Shown: positions 8,199 through 16,536 of the stretch, in pieces
Numbering within the stretch: position 1 is the first letter of the stretch
How the letters are laid out: each line of letters opens with the position of its first letter
Assembly: GCA_050945135.1 (NCBI GenBank)
Contig: JBMNSJ010000011.1
Span: 1-48,504, forward strand
DNA: 48,504 nt
Direction: 5' to 3'
Source: WRIS01 sp050945135
GTDB lineage: Bacteria; Actinomycetota; Coriobacteriia; Coriobacteriales; Eggerthellaceae
Program-made: the position numbers and the translations under genes
The notes under the pieces: model-generated
Seen by the model: the letters and a program-made list of their open reading frames with translations, nothing else
Told to the model about the DNA's origin: nothing
The model's database searches: none

Positions 8199-8953
8199 GC
8201 GAGGTATACGGATTAGACCGCTTTGCCGAATACACGAAGGGCATGGAGGATTGCTATACCGTCATCGGCGGAACGGCATGCGACATCATTTTGAGAGACG
8301 CCGACCTTCCCTTTCGAATAACTAAAGACATTGATCTGATTCTGATTATCGAGAACCGCTTCCCCGAAGTAGCAAGTGCTGTTTGGAAGATGATCAAAGA
8401 TGGCGGCTATACTTGCGGATGGAAAAGCTCTGATACTGTTCATTTCTACCGCTTCACCAGCCCAAAAGCACCTGGGTTTCCCAGTATGATCGAACTGTTC
8501 AGCAAAGCCCCGTCATTTATCGAAGCGCCAGAAGAATTGACCATTGTTCCGCTACCAGTAGACGAGGAAATATCAAGCCTTTCAGCGATTCTGCTTGACG
8601 AAGATTACTACGCTTATATGAAGTCGGGCCGTAAAACTATAAACGGCGTAACGGTGCTTGATGAGGTGCACCTCGTTCCGTTCAAGGCCAGAGCATACAT
8701 AGACCTTTCCGCCCGAAAGACGCGTGGCGAGCACGTAAACTCTGGCGACCTGAAGAAGCACAAGAAAGACGTGTTTAGACTTGCCCAGCTATTTGGCCCT
8801 GACACTTCATCTGAACTCGTGCCTTCAATAAAGGACGATATGGTTGCGTTTTGCAATCTTGCAGAAACCGAGGGAGTGCCGCTGCAACAGATCGGCGTTC
8901 CCTTTACGCTCGAAGAAGCAATTGAACTGCTGAAGCGTGTTTACAAGCTATAG
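8189..8953 (+). CDS. AbiEii-like nucleotidyltransferase toxin
   Basis: This 254-residue protein carries the polymerase-beta-type nucleotidyltransferase signature: VIGGTACDII (G27-G28) followed by ITKDIDLIL, with the DxD metal ligands D47 and D49. It has a C-terminal helical region. Such proteins in AbiEii/MenT-like toxins add nucleotides to tRNA or other targets and arrest growth. A ribosome binding site (GAGGAGG) lies inside the upstream regulator gene, and the two genes overlap by 10 bp. It would be kept silent by the 7242 product and could act in phage defence or in stabilising the element. Target and substrate nucleotide are unknown. Confidence 0.8.
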   Translation: MAISEVYGLDRFAEYTKGMEDCYTVIGGTACDIILRDADLPFRITKDIDLILIIENRFPEVASAVWKMIKDGGYTCGWKSSDTVHFYRFTSPKAPGFPSMIELFSKAPSFIEAPEELTIVPLPVDEEISSLSAILLDEDYYAYMKSGRKTINGVTVLDEVHLVPFKARAYIDLSARKTRGEHVNSGDLKKHKKDVFRLAQLFGPDTSSELVPSIKDDMVAFCNLAETEGVPLQQIGVPFTLEEAIELLKRVYKL

Positions 8954-8961
8954 GAGAGCGT

Positions 8962-9564
8962 ATGGAATTCGGCATAACGATCCCGTTACAGAAGTTCCTA
9001 AAATGGAAGCAACCGTCTTACGGCGATGAGCCCCGACTGTTCTTCTGTTGGGACGTGCATCGCGCCGATATCAATGGTCGTAAGATGCTTGTTGTTGTGA
9101 ATGCTGCCACGCGCTTTGCTGGCGTGCGCACAATGACTGGTGCCGATTGGAGGAAGCTCGACTCCATCGTTCCCGACGTTATCGACCAGGCTATGGAAAC
9201 AGACGGTATACCGGATTGGGTAAGGCAGAAGTACTTCGATGCTGCAGGCGCGCCTACATTCACTAAAACACACGGGCGCAAAGCCGTAGGCGGAATGAAC
9301 CGCATGGTAGAAGATCTTTGGTTCTACCACGATGAGATTAGACCCGACATGCGTTTTCAATCTGAAATGACCGAATGGGTGAACCAGATGCTTACGCATT
9401 GTGCCACTCGCACGGACTACGTCGTGCCGCGTGAAGCGTTTGGCGAAGACATGGAGTTCCTGATCAACGAAGGCGGCTTCGGGCGATACCTGGAAGAAAA
9501 GAAGCGCGACTCTGCCGGTAAATCCAAAACCGCCAAGATTATTAAGTTTCCCGGGGTGGAATAA
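8962..9564 (+). CDS. DUF6933-like protein, third gene of the AbiE-like cassette
   Basis: This 200-residue protein follows the toxin after 8 bp with GGAG upstream, so it is in the same operon. The segment FFCWDVHRADINGRKMLVVV with NAATRF resembles the core of DUF6933-type proteins (a WHxxxxxxxxRKxxVLVNxxTR pattern). This is a recollection of pattern, not an alignment. No catalytic motif is obvious. The last 25 residues are lysine-rich. Its link to a nucleotidyltransferase/antitoxin pair suggests an accessory role such as target selection or a second antitoxin, but this is a guess. Confidence 0.72.
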   Translation: MEFGITIPLQKFLKWKQPSYGDEPRLFFCWDVHRADINGRKMLVVVNAATRFAGVRTMTGADWRKLDSIVPDVIDQAMETDGIPDWVRQKYFDAAGAPTFTKTHGRKAVGGMNRMVEDLWFYHDEIRPDMRFQSEMTEWVNQMLTHCATRTDYVVPREAFGEDMEFLINEGGFGRYLEEKKRDSAGKSKTAKIIKFPGVE

Positions 9565-9583
9565 GTGCAAACCTAGGAAGTTA

Positions 9584-9625
9584 CCTAGGAAACCTAGGAA
9601 CCTGAAACTTCCTAGGTTTCCTAGG
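9584..9625. repeat. 17-bp perfect hairpin built from CCTAGGAA units
   Basis: CCTAGGAAACCTAGGAA (9584-9600) pairs perfectly with 9609-9625 across an 8-nt loop. One more CCTAGGAA lies at 9572-9579, so five CCTAGG copies occur in about 55 bp. Each CCTAGG is itself palindromic. No U-tract follows, so this may be a multi-site operator, or a transcript-stabilising hairpin after the toxin-antitoxin operon. Confidence 0.75.
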
Positions 9626-9658
9626 TTCGATACAACATAGACCTTACGGAATCTGTAT

Positions 9659-9678
9659 TTGACTACAATTGTTGTCAA
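9659..9678. promoter_or_regulatory. 20-bp operator-like palindrome
   Basis: TTGAC and GTCAA flank ACAATTGT, with one mismatched pair (TTGACTACAATTGTTGTCAA). It resembles a repressor site; the protein is unknown. Confidence 0.4.
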
Positions 9679-9769
9679 TAGGTGGACTAACGAAGCAGGG
9701 ATGCATTTGCGTAGTGATGCTATTAAGAGCAAGAAACCACCGAGTTTGCTCTCGTTTCACGGATTGTAT

Positions 9770-9804
9770 TTGCACAAACTAATGATTCACGTTAGTTTGT
9801 GCAA
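9770..9804. terminator. 13-bp hairpin between convergent operons
   Basis: TTGCACAAACTAA (9770-9782) pairs perfectly with TTAGTTTGTGCAA (9792-9804), leaving a 9-nt loop. Its place between convergent genes fits a bidirectional terminator, although no long U-tract is present. Confidence 0.55.
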
Positions 9805-9829
9805 GATGAGTCCAGACGAATCACCTCTC

Positions 9830-10066
9830 CTAAGCTGCAGCTGACAGAAACTTCCCGCAGGCGTTCATCAATTGTTTACGCGCCTTGGGGTCAATCCCTA
9901 GAAGTACGCAACTGGCACAGGCCGCTACCGTAAACGCTGCTTGCGGGTTGATGCGGTCAATAAGCGCCGCAATGCTTTCATCAATCTTGTTGCTGATGCC
10001 GAATGAAAACGTTTTGGTTGTTCCGTCTGTCGTGTACTCAAATCCGGTATGTCCGTTGAATTCCAT
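9830..10066 (-). CDS. Small unknown protein
   Basis: This 78-residue protein begins MEFNGHTGFEYTTDGTTKTF. A strong AGGAGG lies eight bases before the ATG, right after the stop of the upstream membrane gene. The frame is open further upstream but no better start exists. The middle part (AAFTVAACASCVLL) is alanine- and cysteine-rich and may be a short hydrophobic helix. No family is recognised. It probably works with the upstream small membrane protein in element biology. Confidence 0.72.
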   Translation of the reverse strand: MEFNGHTGFEYTTDGTTKTFSFGISNKIDESIAALIDRINPQAAFTVAACASCVLLGIDPKARKQLMNACGKFLSAAA

Positions 10067-10077
10067 CGTGGGCCTCC

Positions 10078-10263
10078 TTAGCCGACCATACCGTCGATAA
10101 GTACCTGGGTAAACCAGATGTGCTGAATGCTCGTCACAATAAACAGCACCGTAAAAACCACCGCCAAAACCGCCATCATGCGCCAGAACCACTTGTCTGG
10201 TCCGCATGATTTCTGCTTGCGGTCGTCAAATTCCTCATAGCCATGTTCCAGTTGGTTGTTCAT
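10078..10263 (-). CDS. Small single-pass membrane protein
   Basis: This 61-residue protein has a charged N-terminal half (EEFDDRKQKSCGPDKW) and one transmembrane helix (about residues 28-48, MMAVLAVVFTVLFIVTSI). It ends 11 bp before the next gene, whose ribosome binding site overlaps the intergenic space, so both are co-transcribed leftward. AAAGGAAAC lies before its ATG. Function is not recognised; such genes are common accessory members of conjugative elements. Confidence 0.72.
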   Translation of the reverse strand: MNNQLEHGYEEFDDRKQKSCGPDKWFWRMMAVLAVVFTVLFIVTSIQHIWFTQVLIDGMVG

Positions 10264-10385
10264 TTAAGTTTCCTTTCGTATCGAAACAATGGGTACCTAT
10301 TAAAGAGATTGCGAATTTTGCGGGTCCTAGAAAGAGCGAGTTCTAAGTCCATGACGTGAGATTAATCTGATTTGCTTTATACGTC

Positions 10386-10404
10386 AATACTCATTTTGAG
10401 TATT
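10386..10404. promoter_or_regulatory. Inverted repeat in a divergent promoter region
   Basis: AATACTC (10386-10392) and GAGTATT (10398-10404) form a short operator-like repeat between the leftward small genes and the rightward 10508 operon. It is a candidate site for the helix-turn-helix protein encoded at 10508. Confidence 0.4.
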
Positions 10405-10424
10405 TTACTATTAACTATAATATG

Positions 10425-10452
10425 TTGCTGAAGTTTCTAGATATGCTATAAT
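10425..10452 (+). promoter_or_regulatory. Promoter of the 10508-12786 operon
   Basis: TTGCTG (10425-10430), a 16-bp spacer and TATAAT (10447-10452), with an extended -10 TG just upstream, form a good housekeeping promoter. AAAGGAACTGG precedes the ATG at 10508. Confidence 0.6.
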
Positions 10453-10507
10453 CTGAAATTGCAAACATGAATCTCTTTAATTCTCTGATACAAAGGAACT
10501 GGAAATT

Positions 10508-11095
10508 ATGGACTATGCCCAGATAATAAAATCGCTAGGAGGGCTCGCAGTTGCAGCAAGCACAGCAGCCGGTGCGAGCACTGCTGTCGCATTGAGCCAT
10601 GGCAAAGAAAAGAAGACAAAAGCTGCGATGCTAGTTGAAGCTATGGCCGAAGAAGCCAAAGCGGATTCTGACGCCACTACAGCGATTGAAGAAACCTGGG
10701 ATGAAGAGGAATGGCAGAGCCACCCCAAATCTAATATGGTCAAGTGGATGATGGATCGTGCGCAAATCAGCGTCGAACGACTTTCACGTTATCTTGGGTG
10801 CAAGCCCCAATCGCTAAGGAACAAAATGTTCCGCGACTCTTTTTCTATTGATGACCTTGTCGCAACATCATATGCCTGCGGGTTCACAATTACCTTTTTA
10901 GAGAATGAAGCACCTGGCAGAGGCGAAGAATTTCTAGTGATTGACCCTGAACTGTTTTTTGAGAAGAGCAATCCCGCCGCACTCGACAGACTAAAAGCAG
11001 CCGACGACAAAGAAATGGCTGAAAAAGAAGCCCGTTATAGAAAGCTTGTTGCAGAACTTAAAGAAATGCAGTCCGAGCTAGGAATCGAAGAGTAG
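10508..11095 (+). CDS. Helix-turn-helix protein with hydrophobic N-terminus
   Basis: This 195-residue protein starts with a hydrophobic Ala/Gly-rich stretch (about residues 8-30, LGGLAVAASTAAGAS), possibly a membrane or helical anchor. An acidic linker follows. The central domain, VKWMMDRAQISVERLSRYLG then KPQSLRNKMFRDSF, reads like an XRE-type helix-turn-helix (about 78-115). The C-terminus is a charged coiled coil (KEMAEKEARYRKLVAELKEM). It is the first gene of a three-gene operon with its own promoter. It may be an operon regulator that also scaffolds the other two products. No named family is recognised. Confidence 0.72.
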   Translation: MDYAQIIKSLGGLAVAASTAAGASTAVALSHGKEKKTKAAMLVEAMAEEAKADSDATTAIEETWDEEEWQSHPKSNMVKWMMDRAQISVERLSRYLGCKPQSLRNKMFRDSFSIDDLVATSYACGFTITFLENEAPGRGEEFLVIDPELFFEKSNPAALDRLKAADDKEMAEKEARYRKLVAELKEMQSELGIEE

Positions 11096-11125
11096 TCCAT
11101 GCGGATTACAGGAGTGAGATAATTG

Positions 11126-11437
11126 ATGCAATCCCTAATAAACAAAGCCGTCACCTTTTTTGCGTCCCATTGGAAACCTGTTTTGGGCGTCTTTGGCGGC
11201 ATTGCTGCATCGATCGGCAGCTTCTTCTTTGGGCGAAACTATGAAAAGAAGAGATGCGAAAAAGAACTTAAGAAACTTCAAGAGGTAGTCCGAAAGCATG
11301 AAGCTGAAATTCTCGCCTTGAAGAATGAGGCAAAGCAAACGCGCAAGACAAGAAAACGAATCGCCCAACTCGAGCTTGAGGTCGACGCGTATCGCGCCCT
11401 TATTCTCGGACTCGAGCAAAAGAAGGCGCAGCTATGA
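11126..11437 (+). CDS. Membrane-anchored coiled-coil protein
   Basis: This 103-residue protein has one N-terminal transmembrane segment (about residues 17-40, VLGVFGGIAASIGSFFFG). A continuous basic and acidic coiled coil runs to the end (NYEKKRCEKELKKLQEVVRK onward). The ATG at 11126 follows GGAGTGAG; the TTG at 11123 is less likely. It overlaps the next gene as ATGA, so production of the two proteins is linked. The shape suggests a membrane anchor or spacer for a partner. Confidence 0.72.
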   Translation: MQSLINKAVTFFASHWKPVLGVFGGIAASIGSFFFGRNYEKKRCEKELKKLQEVVRKHEAEILALKNEAKQTRKTRKRIAQLELEVDAYRALILGLEQKKAQL

Positions 11438-12786
11438 AGAAAAAACCGTCTCATTATGAGGATACGGCCAAAGTGCTCCTTATGCAGTCTGACGAGCTCA
11501 AACAGCTAAAGGATTGTTTCAGAGAAGATAAAACTTATGAATGCGAGATAGACTCTTTTCTTCTCGAAAGAGGAATTATCGTTTCCAGTCCAGCAGAAGT
11601 TAAATGCCATGACGACATAGCCACCATCGTCGTTCCTGCGTGGGAGCAGCTAGTTGAACAAGCAGATAACGCCATTGCCGAAGACAGAACAATAGATGAG
11701 CTATTTACCAAAGAGGAATTGCGTTATCAGTCGGAGCAACTGAACGCTATCAATCAAGAATTCAACGCTCAATTCCAGCTAGACAAAACAGAAGTTTCCA
11801 TAAGTGTCATAGCAGGACTAATATCTGCCGCAGTAGACCTCTTTCTTATCGGCGTTCCAGAGAAAACTTTCGACGGGCTCAAGTCGCGCCCACTGGGCGA
11901 CTTTGTGCGTGAACAATTTAAAAAATGGTTCTCACCTGAAGAAATGCAAAAACTTGAGAAGACGCCCGGCGCAAAAGTTCCCTACGATGTGCCCTACAAT
12001 ACGGGTTTCACCAACGTCGAAGTTGAGGGCCTTTGGCCAACCATGCATAGGCTTTATTCGCTTGGCCACGATCCCGTACTTGGTTTTATCGTAGGAGTCC
12101 ACGATATCCTGACAGGCCAAATGACTACGATCGACAAGCTTGGTCATGTTGTAGTTCAGGAAGTAGAGCGCTACGCAGGAAGAGATGAAAGCACTCTTTT
12201 TGCAGCACTTGCCAAGCAGTTGCTGCATTTCCGCACAGACGTAACAACCTCAATGGGGCTTCCCGCTCCATTTATGAGCTTGTTTAACCTGCTGCAATTC
12301 GGAAATATTGGCGAGGATGACCAGACTATCGCTGAGATAGTGCAGGGAATGTACTACGAAGGATATGACTTCGTCCATTTCTGCAGCCAATCAATCCCCG
12401 TTATGCTTACCGAAGTCATCGTTCGTCTTTGCTATTTTGCCAAACGAATCAAAGAAGGCCATCACGTCCGTGAGTCGATTCCTTTCTCTCTTAATAGAGA
12501 GAAGCATCCTAAACTTGCAACCATGCTATTTGTTAGCCACTCAACAGCAACGGCAATAGATGTTGGTAAGGTCTACTTCACTAAAAACCCAATGGAGATC
12601 AACTATCCACAAATGCTCGCGTTTTCCTTTTACGCTATCAGCCAACTCAAATGGGATATCGTTACAAAGCCAGAGCTCAGACATAAACATGTGGTTGAAA
12701 TACTGCAAGAAGAAATAGGCCAACTCGAAGAACGATCGGCACAACGCCTAGAGCAAGCCAGCGACTACGAAATCATTTATCTCTAG
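11434..12786 (+). CDS. Large unknown protein, third gene of the operon
   Basis: This 450-residue protein is not recognised as a named family. Visible features are a hydrophobic stretch at about residues 120-145 (VISVIAGLISAAVDLFLIGV), the segment GHDPVLGFIVGVHDILTG (about 214-231), and predicted helices with scattered His and Asp through the second half. There is no Walker motif, nuclease signature or signal peptide. It overlaps the upstream coiled-coil gene by four bases. The pairing with a membrane coiled-coil protein and a helix-turn-helix protein, on a mobile element next to an AbiE-like cassette, makes a defence or exclusion role conceivable but unproven. Confidence 0.7.
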   Translation: MKKKPSHYEDTAKVLLMQSDELKQLKDCFREDKTYECEIDSFLLERGIIVSSPAEVKCHDDIATIVVPAWEQLVEQADNAIAEDRTIDELFTKEELRYQSEQLNAINQEFNAQFQLDKTEVSISVIAGLISAAVDLFLIGVPEKTFDGLKSRPLGDFVREQFKKWFSPEEMQKLEKTPGAKVPYDVPYNTGFTNVEVEGLWPTMHRLYSLGHDPVLGFIVGVHDILTGQMTTIDKLGHVVVQEVERYAGRDESTLFAALAKQLLHFRTDVTTSMGLPAPFMSLFNLLQFGNIGEDDQTIAEIVQGMYYEGYDFVHFCSQSIPVMLTEVIVRLCYFAKRIKEGHHVRESIPFSLNREKHPKLATMLFVSHSTATAIDVGKVYFTKNPMEINYPQMLAFSFYAISQLKWDIVTKPELRHKHVVEILQEEIGQLEERSAQRLEQASDYEIIYL

Positions 12787-12891
12787 TATTTTCACCCCGC
12801 CGTCAAATATCCAATCCTGCCAACCGCATCAGTAGCCAATCGGTTGAAATTTAAGCTCAAAAAGAATCGCTGATGGTTCGGCGCCCAAGAA

Positions 12892-12918
12892 CAGCGGCTG
12901 GGTTGAACCCAGCCGCTG
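12892..12918. terminator. 27-bp palindrome between convergent operons
   Basis: CAGCGGCTGGGTT (12892-12904) and AACCCAGCCGCTG (12906-12918) are perfectly complementary around a single base. The hairpin lies between the end of the rightward unknown operon and the end of the leftward surface-protein operon, so it can terminate both; only short T runs follow. Confidence 0.65.
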
Positions 12919-12921
12919 CGT

Positions 12922-13041
12922 TTAATCGATGAAGCCTTCTTCAATTCGTGAACAGTCTCCGCTGACCTTTGCGCAAGCAAGTGCGATTAGCGTAAATAGT
13001 CCTGATACAAAGCCGAGAAGCCATAACGCTATCGAAATCAT
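12922..13041 (-). CDS. 39-residue membrane peptide
   Basis: The ATG at 13041 overlaps the stop of the LPXTG gene as ATGA, and the frame ends in TAA at 12922. It encodes one transmembrane helix (WLLGFVSGLFTLIALACA) followed by a short charged tail. Translational coupling to the surface-protein gene and direct placement before the terminator support it as a real last gene of the operon. Small one-helix proteins of this type are common in conjugative elements; function is unknown. Confidence 0.6.
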   Translation of the reverse strand: MISIALWLLGFVSGLFTLIALACAKVSGDCSRIEEGFID

Positions 13042-14258
13042 TCGGTATTCTCGTCTTCATTAACAGAGGTGCCGCTCTTGCGTGCCAGATGTATTGCTCC
13101 ACCAGCGCAAGCAGCTGCACCCGCTAAGGCTGCGAAGGCCCACCAGGGGAAGTTGTCGCCGGTTTTCGGCAAGTCGCTGTTGGGGGTTCCGGGCGTTTCA
13201 GGTGTTGCCTTATCCTTCATTTCCACCTTCTGAACATCGCCTGTGGCCTTTACCGTGAACTTCACGTCTTCGGCGATCTCATAGCCGCCAGGAGCACTGG
13301 TCTCGCGCAGGATGTAGTCGCCGGGCTCAAGGCCGTTGATGCGATGAACCTTGCCGTCGGTATCCCATTCCGCAACGATCTTGTCGTCCTTGTCGATCAC
13401 CTGCAGGTGCGCACCGGGCAGTTCATCGCCGGTGGCGATATCGGCCTTGGAGATATCAACCTTGGTGTAGTCGTCTTTCATCTCAACTTTCTGAACGTCG
13501 CCTGTTTCCTCGACCGTGAACTTGATGGACGTTGCCATGAGGTAGCCCTCGGGCGCGATGGTCTCGGTAAGCACGTAGTCGCCAGGCTCGATGCCGACGA
13601 TACGATGGGCGGTGTCGGTTGATACCCATTCCTCGATGACATTGCCGTCCTTATCGGTGAGAACGAGCGTTGCACCAGGCAGTTCCTTGCCTGTAGTCGC
13701 ATCGGTCTTGGTGATGTCGAGGATGGTCGGCGTGTTCTCGAACGTGAGCTCGAGCGTGTCGCTGAACTGAGCACCTTCCATATCTAGCCCGATGAAGCCC
13801 TGGTCATCTACCTTGAAGGAGATGGGTGCGGCATCTACCGGCATGAAATAGCCTGCAGGTGCCTTGATCTCTTCAATCTGGAACGTGCCGTGCGGTATGT
13901 AGGGCAGGCTTGCCGTGCCGTCTTCGCCTGTTGTCAGCTCGCATTCCCAGTTGACGTTGAAGCCGGAGTCTGCCTCGTCGGTGATGGCTGGTGCGGTCTG
14001 CGCGATACGGAACGTCGCATTGCTAAGCACCTTGCTCGTATCGGTCGAGTCGAGTTTCAGCAGCTGCAAGGTGGTGGGCATGTCGACCGCGTCAAACGAT
14101 TCGACCACGACGGGCACGAGTTGGCCCTGGGTCTCGATGTTGATGTGGTGCTCCTCGGTATCAAGCGCCCAGCCCTCGGGGCTCTTGGTTTCGTAGGCCA
14201 CATAGTTGCCCAGGAACAGGTCCTCGATAGAGGCCTTGCCATCGGCATCCGTGGTCAC
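13038..14258 (-). pseudogene. C-terminal LPXTG part of a broken SpaA-like surface protein
   Basis: This ~400-residue frame holds repeated SpaA/Cna-B-type beta domains. Each runs from a D(I/K)xKxDxxTGxELPGA start to LEPGDYxLxETxAPxGY, with at least two near-identical copies (about residues 185-275 and 275-345). It ends in the sorting signal LPKTGD, a hydrophobic helix and a charged tail. It has no own start signal: the open frame extends upstream to about 14405, and homologous sequence continues from the 14438-16525 frame. I therefore read it as the wall-anchoring half of one adhesin or conjugative pilus-like protein, cut off by a stop codon and frameshift. In the intact protein, sortase would attach it to the cell wall to aid mating contact. 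Confidence 0.75.
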
Positions 14259-14437
14259 GTAGCCGACGATCTGCCCGTCAGTAAAGCGAACCGAGCCGTC
14301 ACCAGTGACGACGTCGCCCTCGGCCTTGACGCAGTACTCAGCGCCTTCAACCGGAACCTCGGTGGTGCCATCGGTCTTGAGCAGCTGGATCTCCGCGCGG
14401 ATGGGCGCGCTGCATACGTGAGCGTAATCGGGTCGTC

Positions 14438-16525
14438 TCAGGTGCGGTACTCATCAACCGTGAACTCGATGTCCTTATCGCCCAAAACGTACCCTTCGGG
14501 TGCCGCCACCTCATGGATGGTATAGGTTCCCTCATCGAGCTTCATGGGAAGCGTTACGTGGCCCGTCTTGCCGATGGTGGTCCACGTGTCGATGGCCGTC
14601 TCGTTCATATGGTCGGTGTAGGTGACGAGCTTACCGTTGCCATCGAAGATCTGGAAGCTGCATGCGAGTGGGATGGACTTGCCTGTGGTTGAGTCAATCT
14701 TCTGGATGGTGAGCGGGGTTTGCGGGATGTGGTTTGCCACTACCTGCACGGGGCTGTATTGACCCTCCTCGCCGATTACGATCTTCCAATCGTCCACGCC
14801 GATGAGCTTGATACCGTGTTCGGCCTTCACGCGCTCGGCAACCTCATCGGGGATGATCTCATGAACCGTGTACTCGCCGTAGGCTAAAGCAGCGCTCCAG
14901 CCAGCAGGCACGTGGGTCTTGGTGGTAGCGAATCCGTTCTCGTCAGTGGTAAGCGTGCATACTACGCCGCCCTTTGCGACTTCGGCTCCGGTATCAGGTG
15001 AGACGATCGCATTCTCATTCTCGTTGATGATCTGGAACTGCATGCCTTGAATGGCGATGCGCGTCAGCTCCTGGTTCTCATCGTCGTTGTTGGTGGGAGC
15101 TTCCTTGAACAGGCGGTAGTCACCACGTTTAATGGTGTCGGGAACCTCGGGGCTGTTCCAGGAATACACACTCTCGCCGACGATGCCGTCGCTCGTGATC
15201 TGCACGCAGAATTTCTTCGGCGGGTTGTTAGGGTTCACGCCGTCATCGAGGTTATAGCCAACGGGAGCCTTCACCTCTTCGATGATGGCGGTGCCCAGCG
15301 GCATACAGGCCGTTGTCCCATTGGTCTGGTAGTACAGGTCGTCGCCGGCAACCTTGAACTCATTGGCAAAGTAGGCGTAGCCGTCCGCGTCCGTGGCGAA
15401 TGTCCACGAGCACGTGGGCTCACCCGATGCGGCAGCTTCGGCAGCGCTGTTGTAATAGCCGTCGTAATACTTGACGCTAAATTGCGCGCCGGAGAGGTCG
15501 GCCACGCTTTGCGGCCGGTGTGCGTTGGTGGTGGCATCCACCTTACCAACCAGCATGCCAACCGGGTCAGTGCGGGCAAAGTCGATAACCGTGCCGCCGT
15601 TGACGGCTGTGATCTCATCGGACTTAACCGTTACGGGATAGATGGTCTCGTCAAGCGCCATACCCTTAGAGGGCGTTACCTCTTTAACCCAGTATTCGCC
15701 CACTTCAAGCTCTTCTGCCTTGGCGTAACCGTTGACGTCGGTTCTCATAGGCTTCACCAGCTTGGTGCAACTTGAATCGGAATAGATACCATAGACTGCA
15801 TCTTCGATCGAATAGCAATCATTGCCGGTAGTCACGCTGGGATTCGAAGACAACTTGGTCAGATCAACCGCACCGTAGGGCGTGTACTTGAACGACAGGA
15901 TGAGCTGCGTGCCCTCGCCCGTATAGAGCATGAAAGCTTCGAAGTTGTTCGGTACCTCGCCCATGCGGGCTGCTATCTGGCGACCCGTGGCGCTTGAGTT
16001 GATCTCGGAACCATCGCTGTCAAACCCGATGACGTACTTGCGAACCCAATCCTTGAAGTCCTGATTGCAGCCGTAAAGGGCATAGTCACCGTTGCCGGAA
16101 AACGTGTCGGAAAGCAGGATATGGGCAAGTGCCGCATAGCGCCCGTCAGTCATCGCGCTGCCGTCATACCAAGTACTCGGCCAAAGCGCTTTGTCAAAGC
16201 CAGGGCTACCATAGCTGAACCACAGATCTGCAATGGTTTCAGCATCACGTCCGCTTGTCGCAGATACCGCATGTTTGGAATAGCTACCGGAAGAAGGCGT
16301 TGCGGCACTCGGATTGCCGCAATATGCCATCTCGCCGTCGGCATGCATCCACGAGGTTCCATAGCCTGCATAGTAGATCTCGCCCCCGATGCTTAGATCA
16401 GCGGATTCGGCAGCATATGCGGTTCTGGATTGCGTGAGCACGCCCGCGAATCCGGATAGGGCGATAAGCGCCGCAAGCACTATGCGCACCGCCTTCGGAC
16501 TGTTTCTTCTTAAGATCTTTTCCAT
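14438..16525 (-). CDS. SpaA-like surface protein, N-terminal part (truncated)
   Basis: This 695-residue product begins with a signal peptide (basic start MEKILRRNSPK, hydrophobic core, cleavage probably after AYA near residue 38). A ~190-residue N-terminal domain follows, containing AYCGNPSAATP and reminiscent of thioester adhesion domains. Several SpaA/Cna-B-type domains with APxGYxLD and VxExxAPEGY ends come next. It stops at a TGA after VDEYRT, without any wall anchor. The following codons in the same frame (DDPITLTYA) still look coding, so the TGA is likely a mutation, and a one-base shift around 14405-14415 then leads into the LPKTG frame. As it stands the product would be secreted rather than anchored. 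It is the last large gene of the leftward transfer operon. Confidence 0.8.
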   Translation of the reverse strand: MEKILRRNSPKAVRIVLAALIALSGFAGVLTQSRTAYAAESADLSIGGEIYYAGYGTSWMHADGEMAYCGNPSAATPSSGSYSKHAVSATSGRDAETIADLWFSYGSPGFDKALWPSTWYDGSAMTDGRYAALAHILLSDTFSGNGDYALYGCNQDFKDWVRKYVIGFDSDGSEINSSATGRQIAARMGEVPNNFEAFMLYTGEGTQLILSFKYTPYGAVDLTKLSSNPSVTTGNDCYSIEDAVYGIYSDSSCTKLVKPMRTDVNGYAKAEELEVGEYWVKEVTPSKGMALDETIYPVTVKSDEITAVNGGTVIDFARTDPVGMLVGKVDATTNAHRPQSVADLSGAQFSVKYYDGYYNSAAEAAASGEPTCSWTFATDADGYAYFANEFKVAGDDLYYQTNGTTACMPLGTAIIEEVKAPVGYNLDDGVNPNNPPKKFCVQITSDGIVGESVYSWNSPEVPDTIKRGDYRLFKEAPTNNDDENQELTRIAIQGMQFQIINENENAIVSPDTGAEVAKGGVVCTLTTDENGFATTKTHVPAGWSAALAYGEYTVHEIIPDEVAERVKAEHGIKLIGVDDWKIVIGEEGQYSPVQVVANHIPQTPLTIQKIDSTTGKSIPLACSFQIFDGNGKLVTYTDHMNETAIDTWTTIGKTGHVTLPMKLDEGTYTIHEVAAPEGYVLGDKDIEFTVDEYRT

Positions 16526-16536
16526 AGGGCATGCAC

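Larger units (their letters stand above)
9565..9829. other. Palindrome-rich gap between convergent genes
   Basis: No gene is seen here. The gap holds three strong inverted repeats, listed separately at 9584-9625, 9659-9678 and 9770-9804, between the rightward AbiE-like operon and two leftward small genes. Confidence 0.6.

Noticed and set aside
15047..15775. 242-codon plus-strand frame
   Set aside because: Antisense to the SpaA-like surface protein; the repeat-rich GC sequence leaves the opposite strand open by chance.
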